Of a stretch of 64,000 nt of DNA, positions 34,067 to 43,445 are shown piece by piece. The stretch lies in contig NZ_NPKI01000008.1 in assembly GCF_002284565.1 (NCBI RefSeq), positions 62,001-126,000 on the forward strand. Reading direction: 5' to 3'. Numbering within the stretch: position 1 is the first letter of the stretch; each line of letters opens with the position of its first letter. Both the position numbers and the translations under genes were made by a program. Below the pieces are notes generated by a model. That model worked only from the letters and a program-made list of their open reading frames with translations, ran no database searches and was not told the origin of the DNA. The DNA is from Mesorhizobium mediterraneum. GTDB lineage: Bacteria; Pseudomonadota; Alphaproteobacteria; Rhizobiales; Rhizobiaceae.

Positions 34067-35242
34067 ATGGAAGCAGAAGTAACAGAATTGCGCGGTCAAA
34101 CCGGCCAGGAATCGATTTTTCACGGTGCGATCGTGATCGGCGCCGGCGCGGCGGGGCTGGCCGCCGCCCATGCGCTGAAAAAGGCCGGCGTGCCGACGCT
34201 TGTCCTGGAAAAGGAAAGGCGGCTTGCCGAGCCCTGGTACCGGCGGCACGAACGGTTGCATCTCAATTCGCATCGCGATCTCTCGACGCTGCCTGGCGTC
34301 GATTATCCCGCAGGCACCCCCGCCTTTCCCCACAAAACAGCAGTCATCCGCCACCTGAACGATTTCAGCCAGGCGCACAATCTGCCGATCCGGCTTGGCG
34401 TCGCCGTCGAGGAGATCGCGTTCAGCGGCGATCAATGGACCGTTGAGACCAGTGCCGGGCCCCTGCCGGCGCATCATGTCGTCGTTGCCACCGGGCGCGA
34501 CCGGCAGCCGTTCATTCCGCAGTGGAAGGGCGCCGACGACTTTGCCGGCCGCATCATGCATTCGGCGGATTTTGGCAAAGCCGAGGATTATGCGGGAAAA
34601 AAGGTGCTGGTTGTCGGCGCTGGCAATTCGGGCTTCGACGTGCTCAATCATCTGGCGGGGGCGAACGCCGCCTCTATCTGGCTGTCGGCGCGCAACGGCC
34701 CCTCGCTGCTGCCCAAACGCGTCGGCAAGATCGCCGTCCACAGGCTTTCGCCGTTCTTGGCGCGATTGCCGATTTGGCTCGCCGATGCGGTGATGGCGGC
34801 AACGCAGCGCCTGGTTTTCGGCGACCTGACGAAGTTTGGCCTGCCGCCCGCGTCCTCGGGGGGCGCAAGCCGCCTGACCGACGACTACACTGCGATCGCC
34901 ACCGACGACGGCGCCGTTCGCGCCATCAAGGCCGGTCAGGTCGTGGTACTGCCGCAGGTAAGGGAATTTACCCGCGACGGCGTCATCCTCGACAACGGCA
35001 ACCTGATCGCTCCCAATATCGTCATCGCGGCGACCGGCTACCGCACCGGGCTCGAACGCATGGTTGGCAAGCTCGGCGTCCTCGACGGCAGGGGCGTTCC
35101 CCTTTTCAACGGCGGCGAGACCGACCCGAAATTGCCCGGCCTGTGGTTTACCGGCATGCGGCCAAGCATTCGCGGTTGCTTCGCCAATGCCCGAATTCAG
35201 GCCAAGGCAATCGCGCAGCAGATCGTCAGGCAGAGGCGATGA
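34067..35242 (+). CDS. Flavin-containing monooxygenase-like FAD/NAD(P)-binding protein
   Basis: The 391-residue product has an FAD dinucleotide fold (GAGAAG 25-30), a second nucleotide fold for NADPH (GAGNSG 184-189), and the motifs 'ATGRDRQPFIP' (141-151) and 'ATGY' (322-325) seen in class B monooxygenases, including YUCCA-type enzymes. Plant YUCCAs make auxin from indole-3-pyruvate; whether this bacterial relative does so is only speculation. ATG 34067 is chosen because the Rossmann motif follows closely. The frame is open back to 33851, which would add 72 weakly conserved residues over the 342-bp gap behind lptF. Confidence 0.8.
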   Translation: MEAEVTELRGQTGQESIFHGAIVIGAGAAGLAAAHALKKAGVPTLVLEKERRLAEPWYRRHERLHLNSHRDLSTLPGVDYPAGTPAFPHKTAVIRHLNDFSQAHNLPIRLGVAVEEIAFSGDQWTVETSAGPLPAHHVVVATGRDRQPFIPQWKGADDFAGRIMHSADFGKAEDYAGKKVLVVGAGNSGFDVLNHLAGANAASIWLSARNGPSLLPKRVGKIAVHRLSPFLARLPIWLADAVMAATQRLVFGDLTKFGLPPASSGGASRLTDDYTAIATDDGAVRAIKAGQVVVLPQVREFTRDGVILDNGNLIAPNIVIAATGYRTGLERMVGKLGVLDGRGVPLFNGGETDPKLPGLWFTGMRPSIRGCFANARIQAKAIAQQIVRQRR

Positions 35243-35340
35243 ACTGAAAAATAGGGTGGTGCTTGCGGTCGGAAACGGCCAAGTATCGGGTTTCGTCAAG
35301 GCACTCTTCCAAAACCCAACGCCGTTCCCGAAAGCAGGAC

Positions 35341-36855
35341 ATGATGACTTCGAGACCTTCGATCGCCTTCGCCAAATTCGCAGCGCCCAAAAAGGGCAGT
35401 GTCTTCGTGCTGGCGGCCAACGATGGCGGTCTCGGCGATGCGGCAAAGGCTTGCGATCCGGCAAAGACCCTGGAGCGGGCGTTTCCGGTGGCCGACTTTT
35501 CCGGCAAGTTCGCCAGCCTGGTCGAAGTGCTGGCGCCGGAGGGCACATCGCTCGACCGGCTGGTGGCGGTCGGCGTCGGCAAGGTCTCGGGGCTCGACGA
35601 CCATGCCTGGCTGAAGCTCGGCGGCACGATCGCTGCATCCTTGCGCAAGGCCACCGAGGTGACCGTCGTGCTCGATCTGCCGGATGCTGACGTCGGCGGC
35701 AGGCAAGCGGCACAGCTTGCCGCGGGCATCCTTCTGCGCAGCTATACCTTCGACAAGTACAAGACGAAAAAGGACAATAATGACGGCCAGCGCGATGGCA
35801 AGAAGGCCGAGCCCAAAAAGCCGGTCAAGGTGACCATCCACACCACCGATCCGGCGGCGGCGAAAAGGGCCTTCGCCGACGAGGTGGCGGTGATCGACGG
35901 GGTGCTCCTGGCGCGCGACCTGGTCAACGAACCGGCCAATATACTCGGGCCGGTGGAATTCGCCGCCCGCGTCAGCGAACTGGAAGCGCTCGGCGTCACG
36001 GTCGAGATCCTGGTCGAGAAGGATATGAAGAAGCTCGGCATGGGCGCGCTGCTCGGCGTTGCGCAAGGCTCGCCGCGTGGCGCCCGCATAGCCGTCATGC
36101 GATGGAACGGCGGCAAGGCCAAGGACAGCCTGGTTGCCTTCGTCGGCAAGGGTGTCACTTTCGACACCGGCGGCAATTCGATAAAGACGGCCTCCGGCAT
36201 GGAGGACATGAAGGGCGACATGGGCGGCGCGGCCGCCGTGACAGGGCTGATGCACGCGCTGGCCGCGCGCAAGGCCAAGGCCAACGTCGTCGGCATCATC
36301 GGGCTAGTGGAAAATGCCGTCGACGGCCACGCGCAGCGTCCCGGTGACATCGTCACCTCGATGTCGGGTCAGACCATCGAGGTGCTCAACACCGACGCCG
36401 AAGGCCGCCTCGTTCTGGCCGATGCGCTGTGGTATTGCAACGATCGCTTCCAGCCGAAATTCATGGTCAATCTGGCGACGCTGACCGGCGCCACCATGGT
36501 CGCGCTCGGCCAGCACTATGCCGGGCTGTTCTCCAACGATGACGAATTGGCGAACAGGCTGACGAGCGCCGGGCAGGCGACGCAGGAACGAGTGTGGCGG
36601 ATGCCGCTCGGCGCCGAATACGACAAGCTGATCGATTCGAAAAATGCCGACATGAAGAACATCGGCGGCCGCTACGGCGGCGCCATCATCGCGGCGCAGT
36701 TCTTGCAGCGCTTCGTCAAGGATACGCCCTGGGCGCATCTCGACATCGCCGGCACCGCGATGGGCGCGCCGTCCAGCGAGATCAACCAGTCATGGGCCTC
36801 CGGCTTCGGCGTCAGGCTGCTCGACCGACTGATGCGCGACAATTACGAGGGGTGA
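35341..36855 (+). CDS. pepA: Leucyl aminopeptidase
   Basis: The 504-residue M17 cytosolic aminopeptidase releases N-terminal residues from peptides and has a moonlighting DNA-binding role in E. coli. All active-site residues are present and at the same numbers as E. coli PepA: Lys270, Asp275, Lys282, Asp293, Asp352, Glu354 and Arg356 (motif NTDAEGR). A Lys/Asp-rich insertion (about 139-162, 'KTKKDNNDG') lies in the linker between domains. ATG 35341 has AGCAGGA upstream. holC follows after 19 bp, a conserved pairing. Confidence 0.96.
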   Translation: MMTSRPSIAFAKFAAPKKGSVFVLAANDGGLGDAAKACDPAKTLERAFPVADFSGKFASLVEVLAPEGTSLDRLVAVGVGKVSGLDDHAWLKLGGTIAASLRKATEVTVVLDLPDADVGGRQAAQLAAGILLRSYTFDKYKTKKDNNDGQRDGKKAEPKKPVKVTIHTTDPAAAKRAFADEVAVIDGVLLARDLVNEPANILGPVEFAARVSELEALGVTVEILVEKDMKKLGMGALLGVAQGSPRGARIAVMRWNGGKAKDSLVAFVGKGVTFDTGGNSIKTASGMEDMKGDMGGAAAVTGLMHALAARKAKANVVGIIGLVENAVDGHAQRPGDIVTSMSGQTIEVLNTDAEGRLVLADALWYCNDRFQPKFMVNLATLTGATMVALGQHYAGLFSNDDELANRLTSAGQATQERVWRMPLGAEYDKLIDSKNADMKNIGGRYGGAIIAAQFLQRFVKDTPWAHLDIAGTAMGAPSSEINQSWASGFGVRLLDRLMRDNYEG

Positions 36856-36874
36856 GGCCTTTCAAGGCGCAATC

Positions 36875-37324
36875 ATGGCTGACGTCCTATTCTATCACCT
36901 GACCGAATCGACGCTGGAGGATGCGCTCCCCGGCCTGCTCGAGCGCAGCGTCGATCGCGGTTGGCGCGCCGTGGTGCAGGCCGGCACCGAGGAGCGGCGC
37001 GACGCGCTGGACCAGCATCTGTGGATATTCAGAGACGATTCGTTCCTGGCGCACGCGACGGACCGCGAATCCCATCTGGCCGAGCAGCCGATCCTTTTGA
37101 CCACCGGCCAGGACAATCCGAACGAGGCGCAGATACGCTTCCTGGTCGACGGCGCGGCGCCGCCGGAGCTTGGTAGTTATGAGCGCGCCGTGTTCCTATT
37201 CGACGGCCACGATGCGGCCCAGGTCGAGGCGGCGCGCATGCACTGGAAGACGATGAAGGAAGCCGGCCACGCGGTCACCTACTGGCAGCAGACTTCAGAT
37301 CGGCGCTGGGAACGCAAGGCGTGA
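36875..37324 (+). CDS. holC: DNA polymerase III chi subunit
   Basis: The 149-residue chi subunit links the clamp loader to single-stranded-DNA-binding protein. It opens 'MADVLFYHLTESTLEDALP', has 'GWRAVVQAGTEERRDALDQHLW' and ends 'GHAVTYWQQTSDRRWERKA', the usual chi C-terminus; only short parts are quoted. It follows pepA closely and is probably co-transcribed with it. The length and motifs are complete. Confidence 0.93.
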   Translation: MADVLFYHLTESTLEDALPGLLERSVDRGWRAVVQAGTEERRDALDQHLWIFRDDSFLAHATDRESHLAEQPILLTTGQDNPNEAQIRFLVDGAAPPELGSYERAVFLFDGHDAAQVEAARMHWKTMKEAGHAVTYWQQTSDRRWERKA

Positions 37325-37453
37325 AGCTGCCGCCTTGGCTATCGTCAACCTGGGATCAGATCGCCGAGCAATCGGGTCGCGATGTCGAATAAAGAGCATC
37401 GGACCAAAAGTGGAAGAACCCTGAAAGGGTGGTTTGCTGATCGTTGAGACGCG

Positions 37454-38176
37454 CTACAACTGAAGCCGTTCAGCCAATTCAATGAAGTCGCTGATCACCA
37501 GGTCCCAGGCCTGATCAGGGTGCAAGTCCGTGGTCTGCGCTAATCCGTGCTCGGTCGGACGCGGGACAAAGGCTGTTCGCAATCCGCATGCCCGAGCCGC
37601 TGCAAGGTCGCCATTGTGAGCGGCCACAAGACAGATCTCATCTGGCTTCATTGCCAGGACGTCAGCGGTGCGAAGATAGGCTTCCGGCATCGGCTTGTAC
37701 GCTCGCACGACTTCGGCGCCGAGGATCGCATCCCAGGGGATGCGGCTACGCTTCGCCATGTTGAGCATGAGGACGATGTTCCCGTTCGAGAGCGGCGCGA
37801 TGATATAGCGGGCCTTCAGCCGTGTGAGGCCTGCCACCGCGTCCGGCCATGGCTCCAATCGGTGCCATGCCAGGTTCAGTTCGTCCAGCTCGGACGCCGG
37901 CACCGACGCCGGGTCGATCCCGAATTCTGGCAAAACAGCTTCCAGATTCTCCCGATGCAGCACGTCGAGCCGTGTAAAGGGCCGTCGGCCGCTGCGCACC
38001 TCCTCCATCGCTGGGGAGTAACGGCGGCGCCACGCATCCGCGAAAGCGGTAGGAATGGCCGTTCCGGCTCCATGCCGCTTCAGGAACGGTTCAGCTTCGC
38101 GCGCCACGCCGCTGCGCCAATCGACGACAGTGCCGAATACGTCGAATACCAAGGCACGTACACCATCCAATGGCAT
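37454..38176 (-). CDS. Type II haloacid dehalogenase-like HAD hydrolase
   Basis: The 240-residue product is a HAD-superfamily enzyme of the L-2-haloacid dehalogenase type. The nucleophile is Asp12 in 'VFDVFGTVVDW', then Ser130-Asn131 in 'APLSNGN', Lys161 in 'RAYKPMPEAY', and Asn188 with Asp190 in 'AAHNGDL'. True dehalogenases hydrolyse 2-haloacids to 2-hydroxyacids through an aspartyl ester; many relatives are phosphatases, so the substrate is open. ATG 38176 precedes the first strand directly. It is divergent from the SLC13 transporter and glycerate kinase genes, which also handle 2-hydroxyacid-type compounds, an intriguing but unproven link. Confidence 0.85.
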   Translation of the reverse strand: MPLDGVRALVFDVFGTVVDWRSGVAREAEPFLKRHGAGTAIPTAFADAWRRRYSPAMEEVRSGRRPFTRLDVLHRENLEAVLPEFGIDPASVPASELDELNLAWHRLEPWPDAVAGLTRLKARYIIAPLSNGNIVLMLNMAKRSRIPWDAILGAEVVRAYKPMPEAYLRTADVLAMKPDEICLVAAHNGDLAAARACGLRTAFVPRPTEHGLAQTTDLHPDQAWDLVISDFIELAERLQL

Positions 38177-38444
38177 CACATTCGGCTCCTTGATCCGCAC
38201 ACTGCGTCTTTGGCATGGATCGGCCTGAGAAGTCGACCGCACGGACCCGGTCGGAAACGGGCTGGTTCGCCAACTCAGCTTGCCCTTCATGGATTAACCG
38301 GCCGTCGATCTTCTGGCAGCACCGGTTCCGTGTTCTCGACCTCATCGCCGTCATCTACCTGTCAAAAAAGTGTCAGGTGAGCTGGAATAGGCCTCGGCTT
38401 GGCCCGTTAACCCGCCATCTCAACCGGAGATGGAAGGTGCTTCC

Positions 38445-39941
38445 ATGCTGCATAGCGTTCCCACGACGAGGGCCACAGTCGGTGCATTCGCCGATGCCGA
38501 AGGGCGGCAGGCATGGTTGTTCCGGCCGCTATCACCCAGATTGGTCATCGGCTTGCTTTCCCTGCAAGCTTGCACCTTTGTCATTCTTTACGGATTGGAC
38601 GGCCTGCCGATTGAAGGCCGACTGTCGCTCTCGGTCTTCGCCGGGGTCCTGATCGCCTGGGTAGTGCTCGGCCTGCCCGACATGCCTGTGGCGCTCGCCG
38701 GCGCGCTTGCCCTTGTTGTTTCGGGTGCGGTCGACGAAGAGGCCCTCTTTGCCACGCTCGGCAGCGAAATCATCTGGCTCCTGATTGCCGCTTTCGTCAT
38801 GGCGTCGGTCATGCGCAGCAGCGGTACCGCCGAGCGCCTGGCAGGCGTCGCGCTGACGCGCTGCAGGACGGTTTCCCGAATGTTCTGGGGCGCGACGCTG
38901 GTCATTGCGCTGACCGCCTTCGTGATTCCTTCTACCTCAGCCCGCGCGGCGATCCTCATGCCCGTGTTCTTCGGTCTTTCGAGTGCGATCGGCAGACCAT
39001 CCGTGACCAGAGGGCTCGCGCTTCTGTTTCCCTCCGTCATCTTGCTCTCAGCCTGTGCTTCGCTGACCGGAGCTGGCGCACATCTGATTGCCGCCGATTT
39101 CATGAGGCGTGTCAGCGACACAGACATCGGCTTCGCCCACTGGGCGCTTCTCGGCGGGCCGTTCGGGTTCGTCACGAGTCTGCTTGCCTGCGGCCTGATC
39201 CAACTTCTGTTTCTGTCCGCCGAAGACCGCAGGGCCGCGATCGGCACGCTACCGGTCAGGCACCGTTCAAATTCATGCAGCGATGCTACCGTGCTGACAA
39301 TCATGGGCGCGACCGTCCTGCTTTGGGCGACGAACGCGCTGCATGGACAGAATATTGCCGTCATCGCGCTCGTCGGTGCCTTGCTTGCCGCTTCCAAGCC
39401 GGTGTCGGGGATTTCGCTTAAAGAGGCGCTTAAGGGTGTCGAGTGGAACCTGCTTCTGTTCCTCGCGGCCACGCTTTTGATCGGCGAGGCGCTGCTCACC
39501 TCCGGCACCGCACGCTACCTCGTCGACCAGACGCTTGCGGCGCTCGGCGGCCACCTGTCACTAGCCCCATGGATGGTCATCGCCATCGCTGCCGTGATCT
39601 CAAGCCTGGCACATATCGTGATTATGTCTCGCACTGCGCGCGCGAGCGTCCTCATCCCAGCGGTTGCCTTGCCGCTTTCGGCGTTCGGCGTCGATCCATC
39701 GGTCCTAATCTTCGTGACGACGATCGGCAGTGGCTTCTGTCAGACGCTGATGGTCTCGGCAAAGCCGGTTCTCCTGTTCGGTTCTGCGGAGACCCTAACC
39801 TTCACACAGGCAGACCTCCTCCGGCTGGCTCTGTTCCTCTTGCCGCTCTTCGTCGCTCTGCTCGTCGCCTTCTCCTTGTTCGTCTGGCCGCTCCTTGGCC
39901 TGCCGATCGAAACACTTTCCACAATGCCCGCCAAGGCATGA
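38445..39941 (+). CDS. SLC13/DASS-family anion symporter
   Basis: About 498 residues and roughly 11-12 membrane helices. The two inverted halves carry the Ser-Thr hairpin motifs 'IPSTSARAAILMP' and 'IVMSRTARASVLIP', characteristic of divalent-anion:sodium symporters that carry dicarboxylates, tartrate or related hydroxyacids. The substrate is not determined. ATG 38445 has GGAAGG at good spacing; ATG 38430 would add five residues. The downstream glycerate kinase (32-bp gap) suggests the transporter brings in glycerate or a precursor such as tartrate or tartronate; this is inference from context. Confidence 0.85.
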   Translation: MLHSVPTTRATVGAFADAEGRQAWLFRPLSPRLVIGLLSLQACTFVILYGLDGLPIEGRLSLSVFAGVLIAWVVLGLPDMPVALAGALALVVSGAVDEEALFATLGSEIIWLLIAAFVMASVMRSSGTAERLAGVALTRCRTVSRMFWGATLVIALTAFVIPSTSARAAILMPVFFGLSSAIGRPSVTRGLALLFPSVILLSACASLTGAGAHLIAADFMRRVSDTDIGFAHWALLGGPFGFVTSLLACGLIQLLFLSAEDRRAAIGTLPVRHRSNSCSDATVLTIMGATVLLWATNALHGQNIAVIALVGALLAASKPVSGISLKEALKGVEWNLLLFLAATLLIGEALLTSGTARYLVDQTLAALGGHLSLAPWMVIAIAAVISSLAHIVIMSRTARASVLIPAVALPLSAFGVDPSVLIFVTTIGSGFCQTLMVSAKPVLLFGSAETLTFTQADLLRLALFLLPLFVALLVAFSLFVWPLLGLPIETLSTMPAKA

Positions 39942-39973
39942 CTTCCGCCTGCTATTTTAGAAAGGAAACCAAA

Positions 39974-41218
39974 ATGTCGATGACGATCCTGATTGCGCCT
40001 TCCGGTTTCAAGGAGAGCCTGACTGCCGATGAAGCGACGGCGTGCATCGCTGCCGGAATTCTACGGGCGATGCCGGACGCGACCATTCTCAAGGCGCCGA
40101 TGGTCGATGGCGGGGAGGGCTTCACCAACGCACTGGTCAATCTGACCGGTGGCACGCTGCACCGGTTATCCGTCACTGGCCCGGTGGGGGACCCGGTAGA
40201 CTCCTTCATCGGATTCATGGGTGGTCAGCCAGTCCGCACCGCCGTGATAGAAATGGCCGCAGCGGCGGGCCTGCGTCTCGTTCCACGGGATCGCCGCGAC
40301 CCGTGCCTGACGACAAGCTTCGGCGTCGGCGAGCTCATCGGCGCCGCCCTCGATGCCGGTGCCGAGCGAATCCTGCTTGGCTGCGGCGACAGCGGCGTCA
40401 ATGACGGTGGTGCCGGCATGGCCGAGGCGCTCGGCGTGCGGTTTCTCGACGATAGCGGCCGCCCGCTCGCGCGAGGCGGGGCCGCGCTCCGGCATCTCGC
40501 TTCTATCGACATGACGGGCATCGATCCCCGCCTCGCGAAGGTGCGGATCGATGCGGCCGTCAACTGGCACAATGTGCTGCTCGGACCCAAAGGTGTTGCC
40601 CGCGTGTTCGGTCCCCAGAAAGGAGCAACGCCGGCGCAGGTCGAGGAGCTTGCTGCAGCGATGGAAGTCCATGCCAAGGCGATCGAGCGTGCGACCGGCA
40701 TTCAGGTTGACACCGCTCCGGGTGCCGGCGCATCGGGCGGCCTAGGAGCAGCCGTGCTCGGCCTTCTTCTGGGCCGGCTCCATCCGCGCTACGAGATCGT
40801 GATGCAGTATCTTGACCTCGACGCGTTGATCGATCGCGCGAACCTGGTGATCACCGCCGAGGGAAGCCTGGATGGCCAAACGCCCTATGGCAAGGTGCCA
40901 TCCGAGGTGGCGCGCCGCGCCAAGCTGCGCGGCCTGCCCGTCATTGCACTCGCCGGAACGATTGGCAAAGGTGTGACGCTCAACTTCGAGCACGGCATTG
41001 ATGCCTTCGCCAGCATTCTCAAACGGCCGTGCTCACTGGAGGAAGCGATCGAAAATGCCGGCAAGCTGCTGACGCGAGCCGCCGAGGATGCCGTGCGCCT
41101 GATGAGCGTTGGTATAAGGCTCGCCCGACCTCCAGCCCGCATTGTGCGGCGCATGGCAGAAAACGGCCTGGTATGCCACAGCGGCGACACCGGACTATTG
41201 CGGCCTCATAGCGATTAA
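39974..41218 (+). CDS. Glycerate 2-kinase (GarK/GlxK family)
   Basis: The 414-residue enzyme phosphorylates D-glycerate, giving 2-phosphoglycerate for glycolysis. Diagnostic segments are 'IAPSGFKESLTADEA' at the N-terminus, 'PMVDGGEGF', 'LGCGDSGVNDGGAGMAEALG' and 'TAEGSLDGQTPYGKVP'. It is about 30 residues longer than E. coli GarK because of a basic tail ('LARPPARIVRRMAENG'). AAAGGAA lies upstream of ATG 39974; a longer frame through the transporter gene is not coding. It is likely co-transcribed with the SLC13 transporter. The E. coli counterparts act in galactarate and glyoxylate use. Confidence 0.92.
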   Translation: MSMTILIAPSGFKESLTADEATACIAAGILRAMPDATILKAPMVDGGEGFTNALVNLTGGTLHRLSVTGPVGDPVDSFIGFMGGQPVRTAVIEMAAAAGLRLVPRDRRDPCLTTSFGVGELIGAALDAGAERILLGCGDSGVNDGGAGMAEALGVRFLDDSGRPLARGGAALRHLASIDMTGIDPRLAKVRIDAAVNWHNVLLGPKGVARVFGPQKGATPAQVEELAAAMEVHAKAIERATGIQVDTAPGAGASGGLGAAVLGLLLGRLHPRYEIVMQYLDLDALIDRANLVITAEGSLDGQTPYGKVPSEVARRAKLRGLPVIALAGTIGKGVTLNFEHGIDAFASILKRPCSLEEAIENAGKLLTRAAEDAVRLMSVGIRLARPPARIVRRMAENGLVCHSGDTGLLRPHSD

Positions 41219-41475
41219 AGGCGAAAAGGGGCTTTAGAGATCCGTCCTACCCGGCGATTTGCCTTAGCGAATGCGAACTCCGACCCACGAGCGCCAGTTG
41301 CCTCTAACGTCGGCTTTCGAGATGCCATCTCGGCAGGGGGGAATGACCGACTAGGGTCACGGCTTCCGCTTAAACTTCTCCGCAGGAATGGCAGAGAAGG
41401 GTCGTGAGCCGAAATTCAACTGAGACACCGCCCAGCCCACTTGACGAAAGGTCGACCGCGCGCAAAACTGCTAAG

Positions 41476-41486
41476 ATGTCAGACCA
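41476..41486. promoter_or_regulatory. Candidate FadR-subfamily operator upstream of the GntR gene
   Basis: ATGTCAGACCA matches 10 of 11 positions of the general FadR-subfamily consensus TNGTNNNACNA (GT-N3-AC core). It lies 20-30 bp before the regulator's start codon, a place suited to autoregulation of the whole operon. Confidence 0.4.
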
Positions 41487-41505
41487 ATTTTGGATCTAAG
41501 TGCCC

Positions 41506-42246
41506 ATGCGAGCGCGCGGCGAACTGCCCGGGGCACCTGCCACGCGTGTGGCAATCGCCACGCTCCCGCCGCTGGATCGCGGCAAGCAGGTCATGGAGGC
41601 GCTGGCCGACTATGTCGAGCGCGCCGCGCTGAAGAGCGGTGACCGGCTTCCGACCGAACGCGAATTGATGGCCGCGCTTTCCGTCGGGCGTTCGACGATA
41701 CGGGAGGCGATGGGGCGTTTCGAAGCGCTCGGCGTCACCGAGACCCGCAAAGGCAGCGGCACCTACCTGCTCAAGCCGATATCCGCCGGCACGATCCATT
41801 TGCCGCTGTCACTCAATACGGCAGAGCTGCGTGACGGTCTCTTGCACACCCTCGAGGTGCGCCGCGGCATCGAGGCCGAGGCAAGCATGGTTGCGGCGCG
41901 GCGGCGGACAGCCGACGATCTGCGGACGATCGAGCAAAAACTCATCGAGATGGAGCGCGTCCATCTTGCCACTGGCACGTCGGGCCCGGAAGACCTGGCC
42001 TTTCACCTGGCTGTTTACGACGCCACCCACAACCCGCTTTTCCGGCAGCTCCTGGGGCAGATGCGCGAAGCGTTCGAGCGCTTCTGGGATCATCCTTTCG
42101 ACCGGCAGGATTTCGCGCGGCGATCGTTCCCGCATCACCGCGAGCTGTTCGATGCCATCGTCGCCAGGGACGCGGAGCTGGCGCGCGAAAAAACGCTGAA
42201 GATCCTCGAGATCGTGGAAGAGGATATCGAGGAAATGTCGAAATGA
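41506..42246 (+). CDS. GntR-family (FadR subfamily) transcriptional regulator
   Basis: The 246-residue product has an N-terminal winged helix ('LKSGDRLPTERELMAALSVGRSTIREAMGRFEALG', of which the recognition helix is 'SVGRSTIREAM'). The all-helical FCD ligand domain (about 90-235) carries the metal-binding Asp/His pattern ('FHLAVYDATHNPLF', 'HHRELFDAI'). FadR-type regulators usually repress transport and catabolic operons until a small organic acid or sugar acid binds. It overlaps the next gene by ATGA, so it is translated with the operon it probably controls. GTG 41500 is an alternative start. A candidate operator lies just upstream. Confidence 0.9.
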   Translation: MRARGELPGAPATRVAIATLPPLDRGKQVMEALADYVERAALKSGDRLPTERELMAALSVGRSTIREAMGRFEALGVTETRKGSGTYLLKPISAGTIHLPLSLNTAELRDGLLHTLEVRRGIEAEASMVAARRRTADDLRTIEQKLIEMERVHLATGTSGPEDLAFHLAVYDATHNPLFRQLLGQMREAFERFWDHPFDRQDFARRSFPHHRELFDAIVARDAELAREKTLKILEIVEEDIEEMSK

Positions 42247-43418
42247 ACGGTCCCGATTTTTTCGACCAGGCATCGCTGATCGCCGCGCATGACGAGGGCA
42301 ACGCCTTCGATGCCGTCGTGCCGCCGATCGTGCAGACCTCGCTCTTCACCTTCCCGAACTATGACGAGATGCTCGAGACATACCGCGGCGAAAAAGTGAG
42401 GCCGACCTACACGCGAGGGCTGAACCCGACCGTGCGCATGTTCGAGGAAATGCTCGCAAAACTGGAAGGTGCCGAGGACGCTATCGGTTTCGCAAGCGGC
42501 ATGTCCGCCATCTCGTCGGCGGTCCTGAGTTTCGTCGAGCCGGGCGACCGCATCGTCGCAGTCAGGCATATCTACCCGGACGCGTTCCGGCTGTTCGGGA
42601 CGCTGCTCGCGCGCATGCGCATCGAGGTGACCTATGTCGACGGGCGCGACGAAGATGCCGTCGCAAGCGCCCTGCCTGGCGCCAGGCTGTTCTATATGGA
42701 AAGCCCGACCAGCTGGGTCATGGAAACGCATGACATCGGTGCGCTCGCTGCGCTGGCAAAGTCCCATGGCATCCCGACCATCATCGACAACAGCTGGGCC
42801 AGCCCGGTCTTCCAGCGGCCGCTGTCGCTCGGCGTCGATATTGTGGTCCACTCCGCATCCAAGTATCTGGGCGGCCACAGCGATGTCGTGGCCGGCGTGG
42901 TCGCGGGCTCGAAGGATTTGATCGGCCGCATCCGCGGCGAAGCCTATCCATATCTCGGCGGCAAGCTGTCGCCATTCGATGCCTGGCTCTTGATCCGTGG
43001 CTTGCGCACACTGCCGATCCGCATGCGCGCGCATCAGGCCTCCGGCCTCGAAATCGCACGGCGTCTGCAGGATCATCCGATCGTCGAGAAGGTCTGCCAT
43101 CCGGGTTTGGCCAACCTGCTTCCCGCGGGGCTCACCGGCACGTCGGGCCTGTTCTCGTTTGTCTTCCGCGACGGCATCGACATCCGGACGTTTGCGGACC
43201 GCCTTAAGCTGTTCAAGCTGGGCGTGTCGTGGGGCGGCCACGAAAGCCTCATCGTGCCCGGCGAGGTCGTGCTGCAGCAGAAGGCCCAACCCAATTCCGC
43301 GATGGCGTTCGGCGTCCATCCGCGGTCCGTGCGTCTCCATGTCGGCCTCGAGGGAACCGAGGCGCTGTGGAGTGACCTGGAAACGGCGATCGACGCCGCT
43401 TCCGAAGAAAAGACCTGA
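42243..43418 (+). CDS. Cys/Met-metabolism PLP-dependent (trans-sulfuration) enzyme
   Basis: The 391-residue product belongs to the cystathionine gamma-synthase/beta-lyase family. Features are 'YTRGLNPTV' (phosphate and substrate contacts at 56-64), 'GFASGMSAIS', 'YMESPTSW', Asp182 in 'IIDNSWASP' and the PLP lysine Lys207 in 'HSASKYLGGHSD'. The reaction (beta- or gamma-elimination or replacement at a Cys/Met-type substrate) cannot be fixed by sequence. It lies between a FadR-type regulator (4-bp overlap) and an ABC importer (27-bp gap), unlike the usual biosynthetic setting. Cleavage of an imported sulfur amino acid or S-conjugate is therefore plausible. Confidence 0.88.
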   Translation: MNGPDFFDQASLIAAHDEGNAFDAVVPPIVQTSLFTFPNYDEMLETYRGEKVRPTYTRGLNPTVRMFEEMLAKLEGAEDAIGFASGMSAISSAVLSFVEPGDRIVAVRHIYPDAFRLFGTLLARMRIEVTYVDGRDEDAVASALPGARLFYMESPTSWVMETHDIGALAALAKSHGIPTIIDNSWASPVFQRPLSLGVDIVVHSASKYLGGHSDVVAGVVAGSKDLIGRIRGEAYPYLGGKLSPFDAWLLIRGLRTLPIRMRAHQASGLEIARRLQDHPIVEKVCHPGLANLLPAGLTGTSGLFSFVFRDGIDIRTFADRLKLFKLGVSWGGHESLIVPGEVVLQQKAQPNSAMAFGVHPRSVRLHVGLEGTEALWSDLETAIDAASEEKT

Positions 43419-43445
43419 AGCAACCAGACAAGAAGGGAACGGAAA

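Noticed and set aside
41441..41477. TTGACG ... TAAGAT as promoter of the GntR operon
   Set aside because: The spacer would be 25 bp, too long for a sigma-70 promoter.
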